The position numbers and the translations under genes were made by a program. This document shows, piece after piece, positions 20,829-29,511 of a DNA stretch of 64,000 nucleotides. The stretch is from Syntrophotalea carbinolica DSM 2380 (GTDB lineage: Bacteria; Desulfobacterota; Desulfuromonadia; Desulfuromonadales; Syntrophotaleaceae), in NCBI RefSeq assembly GCF_000012885.1, contig NC_007498.2:1-64000 (forward strand), given 5' to 3'. Position 1 is the first letter of the stretch; each line of letters begins with the position of its first letter. The notes under the pieces were generated by a model that saw nothing but the letters and a program-made list of their open reading frames with translations, did no database searches and had not been told where the DNA came from.

Positions 20829-22271
20829 ATGGTCGTCAAGGTTCAACAAATAGATGCATGTCGCTGGCGTATTCCACGGGAAGGCGACATGCGTACCGAT
20901 GGCTTGGTGTTCGCCAATCGCGCCATGATGGACGCGTTGAAAAAAGAGCATGCCCTGGAACAGGTGCGCAATGTCGCCACCTTGCCCGGTATAGTCGGGC
21001 CGTCATTGGCGATGCCGGATATTCACTGGGGGTATGGGTTTCCCATCGGCGGCGTGGCGGCCTTCGATGACCAGCAGGGCGTGGTATCGCCGGGCGGGGT
21101 CGGCTACGATATCAACTGCGGGGTGCGTCTGTTGCGTTCCGATCTGGAGGTGCAGCAGGTCAGGCCGCATTTACAGAAGCTGGCCGATGCCCTGTTCCGC
21201 AATGTCCCTTCCGGCATCGGTTCTCATCGCCGGGATCTGAAATTGACCGTGGCTCAAGAGCGCAAGGTCCTGCAGCAGGGGGCCCGATGGGTGGTCAAGC
21301 AGGGTATGGGCAGCGAGCGGGATCTGCGGCATATCGAGGAAGGCGGGTGCATCGAAGGGGCGGATCCTGATTTGCTGTCGGACCGGGCCCTGGAGCGGGG
21401 CCTCGATCAGTTGGGGACGTTGGGTTCCGGCAACCACTTCCTGGAAGTGCAGATGGTCGAGGAGATCCGGGAGCCGCAACTGGCGCAGGTACTGGGTCTG
21501 TTTCCGGGACAGGTGACGGTGACGATCCATACCGGTAGCCGAGGTCTCGGTTATCAGGTGTGCGACGATTATCTGCGTATCATGCTGCGGGCGGCGGCTA
21601 AATACGGCATCAAACTGGCTGACCGGCAACTGTGCTGCGCACCGCTGAACAGTCCGGCAGGTCGTCAGTATCTGGCTGCCATGGCCTGTGCGGCAAACTT
21701 TGCTTTTGCCAACCGGCAGCTGATTACCGCCTGGGTGCGGGAATCCTTCGAGCAGGTGCTGGGGCAAAGCGCCGAGGCCTTGCGTCTGTCGGTGATTTAC
21801 GATGTTTGCCACAACATAGCCAAATACGAGCAGCATGTGGTGGACGGGGTGCGGCGCCGGCTGTGCGTGCATCGCAAGGGCGCCACCCGTGCTTTTCCAC
21901 CCGGTCATCCCGATGTTCCGGAATGCTACCGCGGCATCGGTCAGCCGGTTCTGATTCCCGGTGACATGGGGCGTTATTCCTATGTACTGGTGGGGACCGA
22001 GGCCGGTTTCGGGGAGACCTTCGGTTCCACCTGCCATGGCGCGGGGCGGGTCTTGTCGCGGCATGCCGCCAAAAAAGTGGCTCGGGGTCGGCGTATCGAG
22101 GAGGAACTCGCCGCGCGCGGTATCGTTTTGCGGGCCGCCGGTCGCGGTACGGTGGCCGAAGAAATTTCCGAGGCCTACAAGGATGTCATGGAGGTGGTGG
22201 AGGTCGTACAAAAGGCCGGCATCGGTCGCATTGTGGCGCGGTTGCGGCCCCTGGCGGTGGTCAAGGGATAG
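20829..22271 (+). CDS. rtcB: RNA-splicing ligase RtcB
   Basis: Joins RNA 3'-phosphate (or 2',3'-cyclic phosphate) ends to 5'-OH ends using GTP and Mn2+. The protein is 480 residues, normal for the family. Conserved blocks include MPDIHWGYGFPIGGVAAF, SPGGVGYDINCGVR (metal Cys), GTLGSGNHFLEV, TIHTGSRGLGYQV and FGSTCHGAGRVLSR, which holds the guanylylated His. A ribosome site (aaaagggg) precedes the ATG. It follows archease by 31 bp and likely shares its transcript. Confidence 0.97.
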   Translation: MVVKVQQIDACRWRIPREGDMRTDGLVFANRAMMDALKKEHALEQVRNVATLPGIVGPSLAMPDIHWGYGFPIGGVAAFDDQQGVVSPGGVGYDINCGVRLLRSDLEVQQVRPHLQKLADALFRNVPSGIGSHRRDLKLTVAQERKVLQQGARWVVKQGMGSERDLRHIEEGGCIEGADPDLLSDRALERGLDQLGTLGSGNHFLEVQMVEEIREPQLAQVLGLFPGQVTVTIHTGSRGLGYQVCDDYLRIMLRAAAKYGIKLADRQLCCAPLNSPAGRQYLAAMACAANFAFANRQLITAWVRESFEQVLGQSAEALRLSVIYDVCHNIAKYEQHVVDGVRRRLCVHRKGATRAFPPGHPDVPECYRGIGQPVLIPGDMGRYSYVLVGTEAGFGETFGSTCHGAGRVLSRHAAKKVARGRRIEEELAARGIVLRAAGRGTVAEEISEAYKDVMEVVEVVQKAGIGRIVARLRPLAVVKG

Positions 22272-22284
22272 CTGCGGAGGTGGC

Positions 22285-23178
22285 ATGCGGGTTTTCGTAA
22301 CGGGGGCAACCGGGTTTGTCGGTCATGAGGTTATCCGGCAGTTGCTGGCTGCCGGACATCGGCCGGTTTGCCTGGTGCGGCCCGGCTCGGAGGGGAAATT
22401 ACCGCCGGCGGTCGACGAGATCCGTGAGGGCGACGTCACGCGGCCGGAAAGCTTACGGGGGGCACTGGCGGGATGTGAGGCCGTGGTGCATCTGGTGGGC
22501 ATTATTCGCGAATATCCCCGGCAGAAGGTAACCTTCGATCGTTTGCATCGCCAGGCAACGGCGCATATGCTGAGCGCCGCCAAAGCGCAGAAAGTCCAAC
22601 GTTTCGTACTGATGAGCAGCAACGGCGCCGAAGCGGAGGGCAGTACCGCATATTATCGCAGCAAGTGGAAGGCCGAACAGCTGCTTAAGGCCTCGTCCCT
22701 GGATTGGACCATTTTCCGGCCTTCGGTCATGTACGGTGCGGAGGACAATTTCTGTACCCTGCTGGCAAGCATGGTGCGCATTCTGCCGGTGGTACCGGTG
22801 TTCGGTGACGGTTGCTATCGTATCGCGCCGGTAGCGGTGCAAGATGTCGCCGCCACTATCGTTGCCAGTCTTGCGCGGCCCGATGCCTGTGGCAGGAGTT
22901 TTGCCTGTTGCGGCGATCAGATGGTGACGTTCGATGAACTGCTGGATATTATCGGTGGCGTTTTGCGGCGGCGCAACGTGGTCAAGGTGCACCAGCCGCT
23001 GTGGCTTGTCAAACCGCTGCTGGCGCGACTGCAGTCCTTGCCGGGCTGTCCGCTGACCGTTGAACAGTTGCAGATGCTACTGCACGGCAATGTCTGTGAT
23101 CCTCAGCCCTGGAAAACCTTTTTCGGTCTCAGCAATCGCTCTCTGGCGGATGGTTTGAAGCGCGCCCTCGGGCGCTGA
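22285..23178 (+). CDS. NAD(P)-binding SDR protein, complex I NDUFA9-like
   Basis: An atypical short-chain dehydrogenase of 297 residues. The Rossmann motif TGATGFVG is at the N-terminus, followed by the conserved core (VVHLVGII, FVLMSSNGAEAEG, YYRSKWKAEQLLKAS, TIFRPSVMYG). This matches the NDUFA9/YwnB-like group, which binds NAD(P) without clear dehydrogenase activity. The ATG at 22285 has a GGAGG ribosome site (22276-22280) 14 bp after rtcB. The 3' end overlaps the convergent IscU-like gene by 50 bp. Confidence 0.82.
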   Translation: MRVFVTGATGFVGHEVIRQLLAAGHRPVCLVRPGSEGKLPPAVDEIREGDVTRPESLRGALAGCEAVVHLVGIIREYPRQKVTFDRLHRQATAHMLSAAKAQKVQRFVLMSSNGAEAEGSTAYYRSKWKAEQLLKASSLDWTIFRPSVMYGAEDNFCTLLASMVRILPVVPVFGDGCYRIAPVAVQDVAATIVASLARPDACGRSFACCGDQMVTFDELLDIIGGVLRRRNVVKVHQPLWLVKPLLARLQSLPGCPLTVEQLQMLLHGNVCDPQPWKTFFGLSNRSLADGLKRALGR

Positions 23179-23560
23179 CAACGGCATCGGGGGGATTGTC
23201 TCCGGCCAGGTAGACGCGCAGGGCGGCTTTGAGAGCCCCCACCGCCAGATTGGAACAGTGCATCTTCTGCGGCGGCAGTCCGCCCAGGGCCACAGCCACC
23301 TCTTTTTCGGTCAATTCCATGGCTTGCTCAAGGGTACGGCCGATGGCCATTTCGCTGGTGATGGATGCGGTGGCGATGGCCGCGGCACAGCCGAGTACCT
23401 TGTATTTCATATCCCGAATGACGTCTTCCTCAATCAGCAGAAAAACCAACAGGCAATCGCCGCAGGTCGGGTCGCCGTACTGTATCGCCACGCTGGGGTT
23501 GTCGATATAGCCGACGTTGCGTGGCCGGGTGAAATGCTCCATAACCTGTTTGCTGTACAT
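23129..23560 (-). CDS. IscU-like iron-sulfur cluster scaffold protein
   Basis: A 143-residue scaffold in the IscU/NifU N-domain family. It begins MYSKQVMEHFTRPRNVGY. The three cluster cysteines are present (GDPTCGDC, VLGCAAAIATAS, KMHCSNL) with the conserved Asp next to the first, and the GLPPQK motif recognised by HscA-type chaperones. The first Cys region reads CGDC, with an extra Cys. The last about 20 residues are nonconserved and overlap the opposite gene. A second scaffold (NifU) is encoded at 60.8 kb, so this is a separate paralogue. Confidence 0.88.
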   Translation of the reverse strand: MYSKQVMEHFTRPRNVGYIDNPSVAIQYGDPTCGDCLLVFLLIEEDVIRDMKYKVLGCAAAIATASITSEMAIGRTLEQAMELTEKEVAVALGGLPPQKMHCSNLAVGALKAALRVYLAGDNPPDAVVSARGRASNHPPESDC

Positions 23561-23650
23561 ATAGGATTCCTTGTAAAACAGTAAAAGCCCTGGCCGAATG
23601 CCGATCTTAGGATTGCGGGGAGGCGTAAGTCAAGGGATCATCAAACATGA

Positions 23651-23687
23651 CAAAGCCCCGCAACCTTTTCCGGATTGCGGGGCTTTG
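23651..23687 (-). terminator. Terminator after the DoxX gene
   Basis: CAAAGCCCCGCAA (23651-23663) and TTGCGGGGCTTTG (23675-23687) form a perfect 13-bp stem with an 11-nt loop. The stem ends in CTTTG, and T-rich sequence follows on the - strand. It sits 17 bp beyond the DoxX stop. Confidence 0.8.
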
Positions 23688-23704
23688 TGTCGGGATGCTT
23701 ACGA

Positions 23705-24145
23705 TCAGCGACTTAAAACGCGGTCAAAAGAAGCGCGGCCGCCGCCACGGATCATCAGGGCCAGAGCCATGCCCAAAACAAGCAGGTGATATTCGATACC
23801 TTCGCCTTGTTGACTGCCCGTCCAGTTCATAAAAAACCCGTTTTGCCAGTGGACCAGGTAGATGGCGCCTGCCATGACGGCAAATATGCCGAAAGCGGCA
23901 AACCGGGTCAGCAACCCTAAAACCAGGGCGATGGCGCCGAGAAATTCGGCCGCGATGACCAAATAGGCCAGCGCAGCAGGTACGCCGAAAGCCTGATCGA
24001 AAAAGGCTACCGTCGGGGCCATGCCGTGGCCGCCGAACCATGCCAGGGCTTTTTGGGCCCCGTGAGGGAAAAACACGCCACCCAGAATTACCCGCAAAAC
24101 CAGGCTGCCAAGGTCGTTGTCCGTTGTGCATAAGGTTCTAAGCAT
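23705..24145 (-). CDS. DoxX family membrane protein
   Basis: A 146-residue integral membrane protein with four predicted helices. It has the DoxX pattern near the N-terminus (LVLRVILGGVFFPHGAQKAL) and AAEFLGAIALVLGLLTRFAAFGI in the middle. DoxX relatives are linked to thiosulfate or quinone-related redox and oxidative stress, but the role here is unknown. The ribosome site GAGGAG lies just before the ATG. It is monocistronic, ending in a strong terminator. Confidence 0.85.
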   Translation of the reverse strand: MLRTLCTTDNDLGSLVLRVILGGVFFPHGAQKALAWFGGHGMAPTVAFFDQAFGVPAALAYLVIAAEFLGAIALVLGLLTRFAAFGIFAVMAGAIYLVHWQNGFFMNWTGSQQGEGIEYHLLVLGMALALMIRGGGRASFDRVLSR

Positions 24146-24295
24146 TATTTTCTCCTCTTATTAGGGCGGTGACATACACATTTCTCATAAAAAAGCCATA
24201 GGAGCAATGTATCATCTCGCATAGAGCTGTCAATCGGCACGGTTTCGCCTCTCCCTCATTTTGCCGGCGGTCTTTCTTTTTATGCCGTGCTTCCC

Positions 24296-24301
24296 TATAA
24301 T
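24296..24301 (+). promoter_or_regulatory. Candidate -10 box for the helicase gene
   Basis: A perfect TATAAT at 24296-24301 lies 30 bp before the start codon of the DinG-like gene. The -35 position (TTTCTT, 17-bp spacing) is weak. Support is moderate. Confidence 0.4.
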
Positions 24302-24331
24302 GGCGTGTTTACAAATTTCAGGGAGCAGGGG

Positions 24332-26887
24332 ATGGAAAAGACTTTCACATCACAGGTCATCGAGGTCATGCGGCAGGCCATAGCTGCGGCCGATGGTCGG
24401 GAGGTCTTTTTTCAAGGGCGCACCGACGCTGACTTGCGGGTTGTGCAGGTGCAGGTACTGGCGCGTGGTAACGGCAGTGCCGTGCCGGCCATTGTGCAGG
24501 AGTGCCGTTACGGGGATGTCGTCATTCATAACCACCCCTCGGCCTGTCTGGAACCATCCATGGCCGACCTGGAGATCGCTTCGCGTCTCGGATCCCAGGG
24601 GGTCGGATTTCTGATTGTTGATAACCCTGTGGAAAATGTTTATAAGGTGGTGGAACCCTTTGCTCCACGGGAGCCTCGACACCTGCCGCCGGAAAAAATC
24701 GACGCCCTGCTCGGTCCCAACGGCGTGGTGGCCAAGACGCTGTCCGGCTACGAAGAACGCCCCGAACAGCTGCGTATGGCTTTTGCCGTGGGAGAGGCTT
24801 TCAATCGCGGCCAGCTGGCGGTTATCGAAGCCAGTACCGGCACCGGCAAAAGTCTTGCGTATCTGGTGCCGGCTCTGCTTTGGGCGTTGGCCAACGAGGA
24901 GCGGGTGGTGGTATCGACCAACACCATCAATCTGCAGGAACAGTTGATTCGTAAGGATTTGCCGTTTTTACAGCGGGCTGCCGGCCTCGATTTTCGGGCG
25001 GTACTGGTCAAGGGGCGCAACAACTATCTGTGTCGGCGACGGGCGGAAACGGCGCGGCTGGAGCCGGGATTGTTCGATGCTGAGCTCAGCGGTGAGCTCA
25101 CCGCCATTCTGGAATGGGCGGCCGCCAGTCATGAAGGGTCGCGCGAGGAATTGACCTTTCTGCCCCGCTCCGAGGTGTGGGAAGAGGTGCGTTGCGAAGC
25201 CGACCAGTGTGCGCGGGTAAAGTGCCATCATTACGGCGCCTGTTTTTTCCACAAGGCTCGCCGCCAGGCCGCTCAGGCCGATTTACTGGTCGTCAACCAC
25301 GCTTTGCTGCTGTCGGACTTGGCGTTGCGCCACCAGACCGATAATTACAGCACGGCCGCCGTATTGCCGCCCTTCGATCGTATTGTTCTGGACGAAGCCC
25401 ACCACCTCGAGGATGTGGCGACCCGCTATTTCGCCTCCCAGGTTACACGCTATGCTTTTGCCAGGGTGTTGGGCAAGCTGCGCCATTTGCGCAAACCGGA
25501 CAAGGGGGTGCTGCCGCGTTTCATCAATGCCCTGGCGCGGGAACTGCCGGATACGGAGGATGTTATGTACCGGCGGTTTTACGAAGCTGTCGAGGCGTTG
25601 TCGGGTAGCAGCCATGCTCTCTATGAAAAGGCCCTGCAGACCCTTGAGGGTATAGGGCTGGATCTGGCGACGGCCCATGGTACCCGTGTCGGGGCCGAGG
25701 AACTGCGGCGCCGGGTGATCCCGGAAATGAGGGAAAGCGCATTCTGGTCCTCGGCGGTGGAGCGTATCCGCGAGTTGGCCGGGGCCAGCGAGGAGATGGC
25801 TCAGGCGCTGGAAGCGTTGCTCAAAGACAGCGAAACTCTGCCGGAGGCGGTTGCGGACAAGCTGGTTTCACCGCTGACCGATCTGCGAGGCATTGCCGAT
25901 CGCCTGGAGGCTATTGCCGCCGACCTGCGATTCTTCATCGCCCGGGATGACAGTACCTGTGCCTGGTTCGAGGTGGTCGAGGGTCGCATCGGACGTGGCC
26001 GCGGAGTGATCACCCGCCTTTGCACGGCCCCCCTGGACGTTGCCGGTCAACTCAAGGAAGGGCTTTACGACCGCTTCCGCAGTGTGGTGTTGACCAGCGC
26101 CACCCTGGCGGTGGGGGAATCGTTCCAGTATTTGAAAAGCCGGGTGGGGCTCGACCGGGTTGAAACCGGCCGGGTGCGGGAATTACTGCTCCACTCGCCC
26201 TTCGATTTTTCCAGCCAGGCGTTGGTGGTGGTGCCGACCGATGTGCCCGAACCGGGGCGTTCGGGCTATCCGGCCATGGTTCGCGATTTGACGGAACGTG
26301 CCGTGGTGGCGGCTGACGGTCGCACCTTTGCGCTGTTTACGGCGTACGGTTTGTTGCGCCAGGTCTACGGGGAACTGGCGCCGGTGCTGCAGGCGCGCGG
26401 GTATCGCTGCCTGCGCCAGGGGGAGGCGAATCGCCATCGTTTGCTGAAAAGCTTCGCCGAGGATGAAACCAGCGTGCTGTTTGCCACCGATTCCTTCTGG
26501 GAGGGAGTCGATGTGCCGGGGCGTTCTCTGGAGCAGGTGATCATTACCCGGCTGCCTTTCAAAGTTCCCACCGAACCGGTGCTGGAAGCTCGCGCCGAGG
26601 CGATCAGCGCTGCCGGTGGCGATCCGTTTATGCAATACACCGTGCCCCAGGCGGTCATCAAGTTCAAGCAGGGCTTCGGGCGATTGATCCGCCATCGCGA
26701 GGATCGGGGCGTGGTCCTGATTCTTGACAGCCGGGTGGTAAAAAAGGGTTACGGGCGGATTTTTTTGCGCTCCCTTCCCGATGTGCCGGTGGCCAAAGGT
26801 GGTACCGAAGAGGTCATGGGCGCGTTGGCCGATTTTTTGCGGCCGACCACACAAGCCGAGCGACAGCCGCTACCCGAGGCCCCGTAA
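24332..26887 (+). CDS. DinG/XPD-type helicase with N-terminal JAMM (RadC-like) domain
   Basis: An 851-residue protein. I start it at MEKTFTSQV (24332), with GGGAG 6 nt upstream. Residues about 1-110 hold a full JAMM metalloprotease-like motif: H66-N-H68-x7-S76-x2-D79, with Glu24 as a possible catalytic acid. The rest is a superfamily 2 helicase of the DinG/XPD kind: Walker [13 protein letters not shown] box [25 protein letters not shown] and [11 protein letters not shown]. The Fe-S cysteine set is visible (NNYLC, then [17 protein letters not shown]). Such helicases unwind DNA with 5'-3' polarity and resolve R-loops. The JAMM fusion is unusual; its role is unknown. Confidence 0.88.
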   Translation: MEKTFTSQVIEVMRQAIAAADGREVFFQGRTDADLRVVQVQVLARGNGSAVPAIVQECRYGDVVIHNHPSACLEPSMADLEIASRLGSQGVGFLIVDNPVENVYKVVEPFAPREPRHLPPEKIDALLGPNGVVAKTLSGYEERPEQLRMAFAVGEAFNRGQLAVIEASTGTGKSLAYLVPALLWALANEERVVVSTNTINLQEQLIRKDLPFLQRAAGLDFRAVLVKGRNNYLCRRRAETARLEPGLFDAELSGELTAILEWAAASHEGSREELTFLPRSEVWEEVRCEADQCARVKCHHYGACFFHKARRQAAQADLLVVNHALLLSDLALRHQTDNYSTAAVLPPFDRIVLDEAHHLEDVATRYFASQVTRYAFARVLGKLRHLRKPDKGVLPRFINALARELPDTEDVMYRRFYEAVEALSGSSHALYEKALQTLEGIGLDLATAHGTRVGAEELRRRVIPEMRESAFWSSAVERIRELAGASEEMAQALEALLKDSETLPEAVADKLVSPLTDLRGIADRLEAIAADLRFFIARDDSTCAWFEVVEGRIGRGRGVITRLCTAPLDVAGQLKEGLYDRFRSVVLTSATLAVGESFQYLKSRVGLDRVETGRVRELLLHSPFDFSSQALVVVPTDVPEPGRSGYPAMVRDLTERAVVAADGRTFALFTAYGLLRQVYGELAPVLQARGYRCLRQGEANRHRLLKSFAEDETSVLFATDSFWEGVDVPGRSLEQVIITRLPFKVPTEPVLEARAEAISAAGGDPFMQYTVPQAVIKFKQGFGRLIRHREDRGVVLILDSRVVKKGYGRIFLRSLPDVPVAKGGTEEVMGALADFLRPTTQAERQPLPEAP

Positions 26888-26989
26888 GGGGCGGCTTTGT
26901 GCTTGCGCCCGTGCAGTTGGCGTGCTAGAAGACCAGAAGTCCGGTCGGTTTGTTACCGATCGCATGCAACGGACAAGGAGACATTATTC

Positions 26990-27937
26990 ATGCTTATTGT
27001 TACCGGCGGAGCCGGTTTTATTGGCAGCAATATCGTACAGGCCCTCAATGCGCGCGGGCGAGAAGATATCCTGGTCGTCGACGATTTGACCGACGGTACC
27101 AAATTCGCGAATATCGCCGATGCGCGAATCTGCGATTATCTCGATAAGGATGAATTTCTCCGGCGCATCGCTTCCGGCGACAGCTTCGGTGACCGGATTG
27201 AAGCCATCATTCATCAGGGCGCCTGTTCGACGACCACCGAGTGGGACGGACGTTACATGATGGAGAACAATTACGCCTACTCCAAGACCTTGCTGCATTA
27301 CTGTCTGGAGCGGCGCATTCCTTTTCTGTATGCGTCCAGCGCGGCGACTTACGGCGGTGGCCAGGTGTTTTGCGAGGAGCCGCAGTACGAGCGGCCTCTC
27401 AACGTCTACGGCTATTCCAAGGCGCTGTTCGATCAGTACGTGCGGCGTGTGCTGCCCACCGCCGACAGCCAGGTAGCGGGTTTTCGCTATTTCAATGTCT
27501 ATGGGCCGCGGGAGCAGCACAAAGGGAGCATGGCCAGTGTCGCCTTCCATTTGCGCAACCAGTTGCTCAAGGACGGCAGCGTCAATCTGTTTGAAGGGTG
27601 CGACGGATACGGCGACGGCGAGCAGCGGCGTGATTTTATCTATGTCGGCGATGTGGTCGACGTCAATCTGTGGTTTCTTGACCACCCTGAGGTATCGGGT
27701 ATTTACAATGTCGGTACCGGACGCAGCCAGACCTTTAACGATGTCGCCCACGCGGTGCTGAAGGCTCACGAGGGGGGCGAATTGCAGTACGTGCCGTTCC
27801 CCGAGCATCTCAAGGGTCGCTATCAGAGTTTTACCGAAGCGGATCTGACCCGTTTGCGCGGTGCCGGTTTTGACGGCAGCTTCCTGACCGTCGAGGAGGG
27901 CGTGGCGCGTTACATGGAATGGCTGCAGCAGAACTGA
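26990..27937 (+). CDS. hldD: ADP-L-glycero-D-manno-heptose 6-epimerase
   Basis: Makes ADP-L,D-heptose for the lipopolysaccharide inner core. The true start is [14 protein letters not shown] at 26990 with ribosome site caaggag; 315 residues fit the family. Conserved blocks are [29 protein letters not shown] and [16 protein letters not shown] (the Y-x3-K catalytic pair), and [17 protein letters not shown]. The presence of this gene supports a Gram-negative LPS-bearing cell. Confidence 0.94.
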   Translation: MLIVTGGAGFIGSNIVQALNARGREDILVVDDLTDGTKFANIADARICDYLDKDEFLRRIASGDSFGDRIEAIIHQGACSTTTEWDGRYMMENNYAYSKTLLHYCLERRIPFLYASSAATYGGGQVFCEEPQYERPLNVYGYSKALFDQYVRRVLPTADSQVAGFRYFNVYGPREQHKGSMASVAFHLRNQLLKDGSVNLFEGCDGYGDGEQRRDFIYVGDVVDVNLWFLDHPEVSGIYNVGTGRSQTFNDVAHAVLKAHEGGELQYVPFPEHLKGRYQSFTEADLTRLRGAGFDGSFLTVEEGVARYMEWLQQN

Positions 27938-28036
27938 TTTTTTGCAGCGGCCTGCGTTGTCCGGCGTGTGTATGGGCTGAATATGTGCTTTCAAACCCAT
28001 AAGAGCGTTTAACCCGCGTTTCCGCGCACAGAGAGC

Positions 28037-28621
28037 ATGCATTCCATGGCCGACGATTGGAATAAAATCTGGCAGGAAAGGGCGAACACGGATCTGCACC
28101 CCGATCCGTGGCTGCGCAAAGTGCTGCCTCTGCTGCCACCGGCCGGCCGGGTTCTCGATCTGGCCTGTGGTCGGGGTCGCAATGCCTTGTTTCTGGCCGA
28201 AGGCGGTTATGCGGTGACAGCGGTGGATGCTTCCGGCGAAGCGTTGGGCCAACTGGCCTCTGAAGCGCAGCGCCGCGGACTTCGCATCGATCGGCTGCAG
28301 CAGGATTTGGAAACCGATCCGCGGCTGGTGCTGGATCCCTTCGATGTAGTGATCCAGTTTTTTTACCTGCAGCGATCCCTGATTCCCGAAATGCAGCGAC
28401 TGGTTAAGCCCGGCGGCATAGCGGTGATGCGAACCTTCAGCCGCGCCGGAAATTTTCCCGGCGGGCCGGGCAACCCCGCTTTTTCCCTGGATCCCGGTGA
28501 GTTGCAGGCCTTGTTTGCCGGTTGGCAGGTGCTGCTGCATGAAGAGGGGCTTGACGAAGCCCATCGCGGTGGCGGTCTGGCCGGTATCGTCGCCCGCCGG
28601 CCGATGGAAAGGCAGGATTGA
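28037..28621 (+). CDS. Class I SAM-dependent methyltransferase
   Basis: A 194-residue protein with the Rossmann SAM-binding motif I VLDLACGRGRNALFLAEGG, an acidic loop AVDAS, and motif-IV-like FDVVIQFFYLQRSLIPEM. It resembles small TehB-like methyltransferases that act on small molecules; the substrate is unknown. Its TGA overlaps the start region of the next gene, so the two are probably translated together. Confidence 0.8.
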   Translation: MHSMADDWNKIWQERANTDLHPDPWLRKVLPLLPPAGRVLDLACGRGRNALFLAEGGYAVTAVDASGEALGQLASEAQRRGLRIDRLQQDLETDPRLVLDPFDVVIQFFYLQRSLIPEMQRLVKPGGIAVMRTFSRAGNFPGGPGNPAFSLDPGELQALFAGWQVLLHEEGLDEAHRGGGLAGIVARRPMERQD

Positions 28622-28623
28622 CG

Positions 28624-29388
28624 GTGTGTCTGATTGTGCTGGCGCATCGCATGCATCCCGACTACCCATTGGTGGTGGCCGCCAATCGCGACGAATATTT
28701 CCATCGGCCAACGGCCGTCGCAGCTTTCTGGAGCGATGCGCCCCAGGTTCTGGCCGGTCGTGATCTGCGGGGCGGGGGAACCTGGCTGGGCGTGACGAGG
28801 CAGGGACGCTGGGCGGCTTTGACCAATGTGCGGGAACCGGTTGAGGGGGCGGCGGCACGATCTCGTGGCCTGCTGGTAAGCGGGTTTTTGCGTAGCCAGG
28901 ATGATCCGCAACACTATCTGGCTCGCCTTGCCCGGTGGGGATATCGGTTTACCGGGTTCAACCTGCTGGCCGGCGATAGCCGTGCATTGGCCAGCTATTC
29001 CAATCGCGATGTCGGCGTGAGGGTTTTGCCCCCCGGTTGTTACGGTCTCAGCAACCATCTGCTGGACACCCCCTGGCCCAAGGTCGAACAGGCAAAAGGG
29101 CGCATGCATGCGTTGCTGGCGCGGCGCGATTTTGTTCCGGACCAGCTTTGGGATGTGTTGGCCGACCGGCAACTTCCGGATGTCGCCACTCTGCCGGAAA
29201 CCGGTATCGACCGCGATCTGGAACAAGCTCTTGGGGCAATTTTCGTCCAGTTACCCGATTACGGCACCCGCTGTTCGACGTTGCTGTCGATCAGTCGCGA
29301 GGGCCATGTCCGGTTCTCGGAACGTCGCTTCGATTCCCACGGTAAGATGCAGGGCGAGAGCCGTTTCAGTTTTACCTTGGTTCGCTGA
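28624..29388 (+). CDS. NRDE family protein (TANGO2-like)
   Basis: A 254-residue protein with the NRDE motif in VVAANRDEYFHRPT, which names the family, and GGTWLGVTRQGRWAALTNVREP. I favour the GTG at 28624 (MCLIVLAH, the usual family N-terminus) over the TTG at 28618, because the ribosome site GGCAGG is 7 nt from the GTG. Family function is uncertain; TANGO2 relatives are implicated in heme or lipid handling. It directly follows the methyltransferase. Confidence 0.85.
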   Translation: MCLIVLAHRMHPDYPLVVAANRDEYFHRPTAVAAFWSDAPQVLAGRDLRGGGTWLGVTRQGRWAALTNVREPVEGAAARSRGLLVSGFLRSQDDPQHYLARLARWGYRFTGFNLLAGDSRALASYSNRDVGVRVLPPGCYGLSNHLLDTPWPKVEQAKGRMHALLARRDFVPDQLWDVLADRQLPDVATLPETGIDRDLEQALGAIFVQLPDYGTRCSTLLSISREGHVRFSERRFDSHGKMQGESRFSFTLVR

Positions 29389-29511
29389 CGGGGTACGGAT
29401 TTCATCCCCCACGATAAAAGACCCATGACAATGGATTTATAAAGGTACCGTTGCACCCTGCTGCGGTTGCAGCCGGTTATGTGCAATCGGCATCACCACA
29501 AGGAGAAAATC

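Noticed and set aside
26984-28858. 624-codon open frame on the - strand opposite hldD and the methyltransferase gene
   Set aside because: It is an antisense shadow of well-supported + strand genes, produced by codon bias in GC-rich DNA. It has no family features and a low-complexity Gln/His/Arg-rich composition.
29389-29511. Possible heat-shock (sigma-32) promoter before lon
   Set aside because: A CTTGG and a CCCCCACG occur but with about 23 bp between them, outside the 11-16 bp range.
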